From: Clostridiales bacterium
GTDB lineage: Bacteria > Bacillota > Clostridia > Lachnospirales > Lachnospiraceae
Assembly (NCBI GenBank): GCA_021199135.1
Contig: JAJQIQ010000176.1
Coordinates: 1-8,203 of the forward strand
Reading direction: 5' to 3'
Length of the DNA stretch: 8,203 nucleotides
In this document: positions 6,133-8,203 of the stretch, in pieces
How the letters are laid out: each line of letters starts with the position of its first letter
Numbering within the stretch: the first letter of the stretch is position 1
Position numbers and translations under genes: made by a program
Notes under the pieces: generated by a model
What the model was told of the DNA's origin: nothing
The model's input: the letters and a program-made list of their open reading frames with translations, nothing else
The model's database searches: none

Positions 6133-7362
6133 TTATTCCAGCAGCCAGTCAATTATGTTGAGCACTTTTATCCCGTCATATGAGGTTATGTAATTCCTGT
6201 CCATCGACAGGACGATTTTCTCATAGCTGTCCGACGTCATGGTAAGCGGGCGCAGCTCGCGGTCGCGGACATCGGGGGAGAGCATGGATTCCGTGACCTG
6301 GACATACATCTTGGCATCGGGCTTTTCGGCGACGAAGTCAATCTCGAGATCGCCGACCTTGCCGACGTAGACGCGCCAGTCGCGGCGGATGAGCTCGAGG
6401 AAGACGACATTCTCGAGGATGTGCCCCCTGTCGGCATCGCGGTATCCGAGAAGCATGTTGCGAAAACCGAGATCCGCGATATAGTTTTTGTTTAAAGTCT
6501 TTAAGAGTTGCTTCCCTTTGACGTCGTATCGTCCAACGGAATAAAATACGAAGGCGTTCTGCAGCAGGGATATATATTTTTCGACGGTTTTCCCGGAGGG
6601 GGATTTTGTGTTTCCACTTGAAAATTCGCCCTCGGACGAGAGCACGTTTCCAATCCTGTTGGGAGAGGTCATGCTGCCGATATTTGAGCAGAGGAACAGC
6701 ATGATCTTCTGCAACGTCCCGCTGTCGGCGCTGCCGCTGCGCTGCAGGATATCGCGGAGCACGACCGTCGAGTAAATCCCCTCGAGGGACTGGTTTATCC
6801 TAGCCTCGTTGAAATCGTATTCGCGCAGGACCGGCATTCCCCCGAACTGCAGGTATCTCTGGAATTTCTCATCGTCAGTCACATTGCCGTCAAATTCATA
6901 GAAGTCCAGGAATTCCTTGAAGGAGAGCGGGAGCATGCGGATTTCGACATAGCGACCGGAAAGCAGGGTGGACAGCTCCGCAGACAGCATGTACGCGTTG
7001 GAACCGGTCAGGTATATGTCCACGTCGAAGTCAAGCCGAAACGACTCGATCGCCTTCTCCCAGCCAGCGACCGCCTGAATCTCGTCGAAGATCAAGTAGG
7101 TCTTCTGCGACGGGGATATCCGCGCACTGACGTGATCGTAGAGCGCGAGGTAGTCATTTATGTCGCGGTATCTAAGCGACTCGAGGTTCATATGGATTAT
7201 GTGGCTCTCGTCCACGCCGTCCTTTTTCAGGTACTCGTGGAAGAGGTCGAGCAGCGACGACTTGCCGCACCGCCTGATGCCAGTGACAATCTTTACCAGG
7301 TCCACGTCCCTGTTCTGGATGAGCTGCCGCAGATATTCCGGGCGGTCTGTAAGTTTCCTCAT
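6133..7362 (-). CDS. AAA_14/DUF4143 ATP-binding protein
   Basis: This 409-residue protein belongs to a widespread family with an AAA-type ATPase (AAA_14) followed by a DUF4143 domain; the cellular role is not established. Residues ~20-150 carry the Walker A loop GIRRCGKSS (28-36), Walker B YLIFDEIQ (89-96, with D93 and E94) and a sensor-like LTGSNA (119-123 region). The C-terminal part has GHILENVVFLELIRR (313-327), LEIDFVAE (339-346) and YVQVTES (353-359). This E...D...QV layout resembles a PD-(D/E)xK-like nuclease fold, though the usual lysine is not evident and activity should not be assumed. I chose the start MRKLTDRPEY, with AGGAGGT at 7368-7374 and 5-nt spacing. An upstream in-frame ATG at 7413 lies inside the promoter. 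There are no transmembrane segments. Members often occur as several copies in one genome and in accessory regions. Confidence 0.92.
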   Translation of the reverse strand: MRKLTDRPEYLRQLIQNRDVDLVKIVTGIRRCGKSSLLDLFHEYLKKDGVDESHIIHMNLESLRYRDINDYLALYDHVSARISPSQKTYLIFDEIQAVAGWEKAIESFRLDFDVDIYLTGSNAYMLSAELSTLLSGRYVEIRMLPLSFKEFLDFYEFDGNVTDDEKFQRYLQFGGMPVLREYDFNEARINQSLEGIYSTVVLRDILQRSGSADSGTLQKIMLFLCSNIGSMTSPNRIGNVLSSEGEFSSGNTKSPSGKTVEKYISLLQNAFVFYSVGRYDVKGKQLLKTLNKNYIADLGFRNMLLGYRDADRGHILENVVFLELIRRDWRVYVGKVGDLEIDFVAEKPDAKMYVQVTESMLSPDVRDRELRPLTMTSDSYEKIVLSMDRNYITSYDGIKVLNIIDWLLE

Positions 7363-7389
7363 GGCGCACCTCCTGCCGTGCCTTAAAAT

Positions 7390-7498
7390 GTTTCTGACTT
7401 TCATTATACTCACCCACGACGATTTGTCAAGTTTCAGACTTGGATTCCCAAAACTTTGTAAAAAATGGAAGTTTCAGACTCCGATTCCCGAAACCTTG
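7390..7498. repeat. Three phased copies of a 10-mer within ~30-bp direct repeats
   Basis: GTTTCWGACT occurs at 7390-7399, 7431-7440 and 7471-7480, spaced 41 and 40 bp. The last two copies sit in longer repeats, 7429-7458 and 7469-7498, that match at 26 of 30 positions. Each longer unit is an imperfect inverted repeat with AAGTTT-type left and AAAC(T/C)TT-type right arms. One copy abuts the ATPase promoter -35, another covers its expected start site, and the third lies upstream. The regular ~4-helical-turn spacing would put all three on the same DNA face, as expected for protein-binding sites. Confidence 0.75.
7403..7430 (-). promoter_or_regulatory. Consensus sigma-A promoter of the ATPase gene
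   Basis: On the - strand, TTGACA (7425-7430) and TATAAT (7403-7408) are both exact consensus hexamers, with a 16-bp spacer. Transcription should begin near 7396, leaving a ~34-nt leader with an AGGAGGT ribosome binding site before the ATG at 7362. So strong a core promoter on a gene with ordinary codon use suggests that repression keeps it in check, and the overlapping repeats are candidate operators. Confidence 0.85.
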
Positions 7499-7532
7499 AG
7501 GAGGAGTGGCTGGTCGCCGAGCTTACAAACCG

Positions 7533-7561
7533 TTGACTTTTAGGCGCGGTTAGTGTAACCT
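7533..7561 (+). promoter_or_regulatory. Candidate promoter of the MBL-fold hydrolase gene
   Basis: TTGACT (7533-7538, 5 of 6 consensus) is followed after 17 bp by TAACCT (7556-7561, 3 of 6). Transcription would begin near 7568, ~37 nt before the ATG at 7605. The weak -10 lies within a palindrome and direct repeat, consistent with a regulated or activator-dependent promoter. Confidence 0.45.
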
Positions 7562-7570
7562 AGTGTAAGG
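7548..7570. promoter_or_regulatory. Possible operator: 13-bp palindrome plus 10-bp direct repeat
   Basis: GGTTA-GTG-TAACC (7548-7560) is a perfect 5-bp inverted repeat around a 3-nt centre. TAGTGTAA also occurs twice in direct orientation, at 7551-7558 and 7561-7568, exactly 10 bp apart. Both overlap the proposed -10 and start site of the MBL-fold gene. One helical turn between repeats fits adjacent binding of a regulator. No regulator gene is in the window to pair with it. Confidence 0.45.
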
Positions 7571-7604
7571 AAAATCGGACGGAGATTTGCATAGGAGGTA
7601 TGTC

Positions 7605-8203
7605 ATGACAGAAAAAGATTTGGAAAACGTCAGGATAAACACGCAGAGCAGCATAAGGATCGAGGGTGAGAGGATCGTATATTTCGACCCGTTTGGCATC
7701 GATAAGGCGGCGCACGACGCGGATTTGATCTTCATCACGCACGACCACTACGACCACTTCTCGCCGGAGGACATTGAGAAGGTCAAAAACGAAAACACAC
7801 AGATCGTGTTCCCGGAAGGGCTCAAGAAGGACATGAAGAAATCGGGCATCGCCCCGGAGAAATGGCACGCGGTAAAGCCGGGCGGGAAATACGAGATCTG
7901 CGGGCTGGCCGTCGAGACGGTCGCGGCGTACAACAAGGCGAAGCCCTTCCACGAAAAGCGCAGCGGCTGGGTCGGCTACGTCGTCGCGATGGACGGGACA
8001 CGCTACTACGCCATGGGCGACTCCGACGCGACGCGGGAGGCCGAGGGCGTAAGCTGCGACGTGCTCTTCATCCCGATCGGCGGCACCTACACGATGGACG
8101 TGCGCGAGGCGGCAGGCCTCGCGAACAAGATACGCCCGCAGGTCGCCGTCCCGATCCACTACGGCAGCATCGTCGGCAAAAAGTCCGACGCCGACGAGTT
8201 CAA
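7605..8203 (+). CDS. MBL-fold metal-dependent hydrolase (UlaG-like), 3' end missing
   Basis: This is a metallo-beta-lactamase-fold hydrolase, probably binding two metal ions in the cytosol; the substrate is unknown. The frame stays open to the window end, so 199 residues are visible and the C-terminal tail (likely a few tens of residues or fewer) is cut off. The signature H46-D47-H48-Y49-D50-H51 (HxHxDH, in FITHDHYDH) is intact. Further candidate ligands are H116 (PFHEKRSGW), D139 (AMGDSD) and H185 (VPIHYGSIVG), all placed as in the Lactamase_B_3/UlaG-like branch. The start ATG has AGGAGG at 7593-7598 with 6-nt spacing; an ATG at 7600 is out of frame. It diverges from the ATPase gene across 242 nt of shared regulatory sequence. 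Codons are GC-rich, like the purine genes. Confidence 0.92.
   Translation, partial: MTEKDLENVRINTQSSIRIEGERIVYFDPFGIDKAAHDADLIFITHDHYDHFSPEDIEKVKNENTQIVFPEGLKKDMKKSGIAPEKWHAVKPGGKYEICGLAVETVAAYNKAKPFHEKRSGWVGYVVAMDGTRYYAMGDSDATREAEGVSCDVLFIPIGGTYTMDVREAAGLANKIRPQVAVPIHYGSIVGKKSDADEF

Noticed and set aside
7363..7413. N-terminal extension of the ATPase by 17 residues
   Set aside because: The upstream ATG would lie within the consensus promoter and before the predicted transcription start; the internal ATG has a strong AGGAGGT.
7429..7498. Two 30-bp repeats starting GTTTC, suggestive of a CRISPR fragment
   Set aside because: The interval between copies is only 10 bp, the copies differ at 4 of 30 bases, and no spacer-sized gaps or cas genes are present.
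7465..7536. 23-codon open frame (starts MEVSDSDSRNLEEE, ends LTNR)
   Set aside because: It has no ribosome binding site upstream of its ATG, it lies in the repeat region between divergent genes, and it has no family resemblance I can name. It may be a chance frame or a remnant.

Overview
The window looks like chromosomal DNA of an anaerobic, GC-rich, low-GC-Gram-positive-type bacterium (Firmicutes/Clostridia). Four things point that way: a monomeric [FeFe] hydrogenase of the clostridial group-B type, a PurN with the Clostridia-style [11 protein letters not shown] loop, strong AGGAGG-type ribosome binding sites before most genes, and near-consensus housekeeping sigma-factor promoters. Codon use is unusual for a GC-rich genome because ATA and AGG remain common. 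I cannot name a genus.

Positions 1-4984 (+ strand) hold a tightly packed run: purM (5' end cut off), purN, purD, a HAD-family phosphatase and the [FeFe] hydrogenase. purM and purN overlap by 7 nt. purN and purD are separated by an 86-nt AT-rich spacer with a hairpin and a promoter-like sequence. The last three genes are 9 and 21 nt apart. The first three encode steps 5, 3 and 2 of de novo purine synthesis. purH, which often lies between purN and purD, is absent. The hydrogenase reads as a highly expressed gene and is followed by a hairpin-plus-U-run terminator.

Positions 5060-5962: a Nudix hydrolase (+) faces a cold-shock protein gene (-) across a clear bidirectional terminator. The cold-shock gene has its own extended -10 promoter and a 5'-UTR hairpin.

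Positions 6133-8203: an AAA_14/DUF4143 ATPase (-) and a metallo-beta-lactamase-fold hydrolase (+, 3' end cut off) diverge from a 242-nt region dense in signals. These include an exact TTGACA/TATAAT promoter for the ATPase, a 10-mer repeated three times at 40-41 bp spacing across that promoter, and a 13-bp palindrome with a 10-bp direct repeat over the probable -10 region of the hydrolase gene. This intergenic region is the least explained part of the window. I see no tRNA, rRNA, CRISPR array, transposase or clear new multi-gene system.
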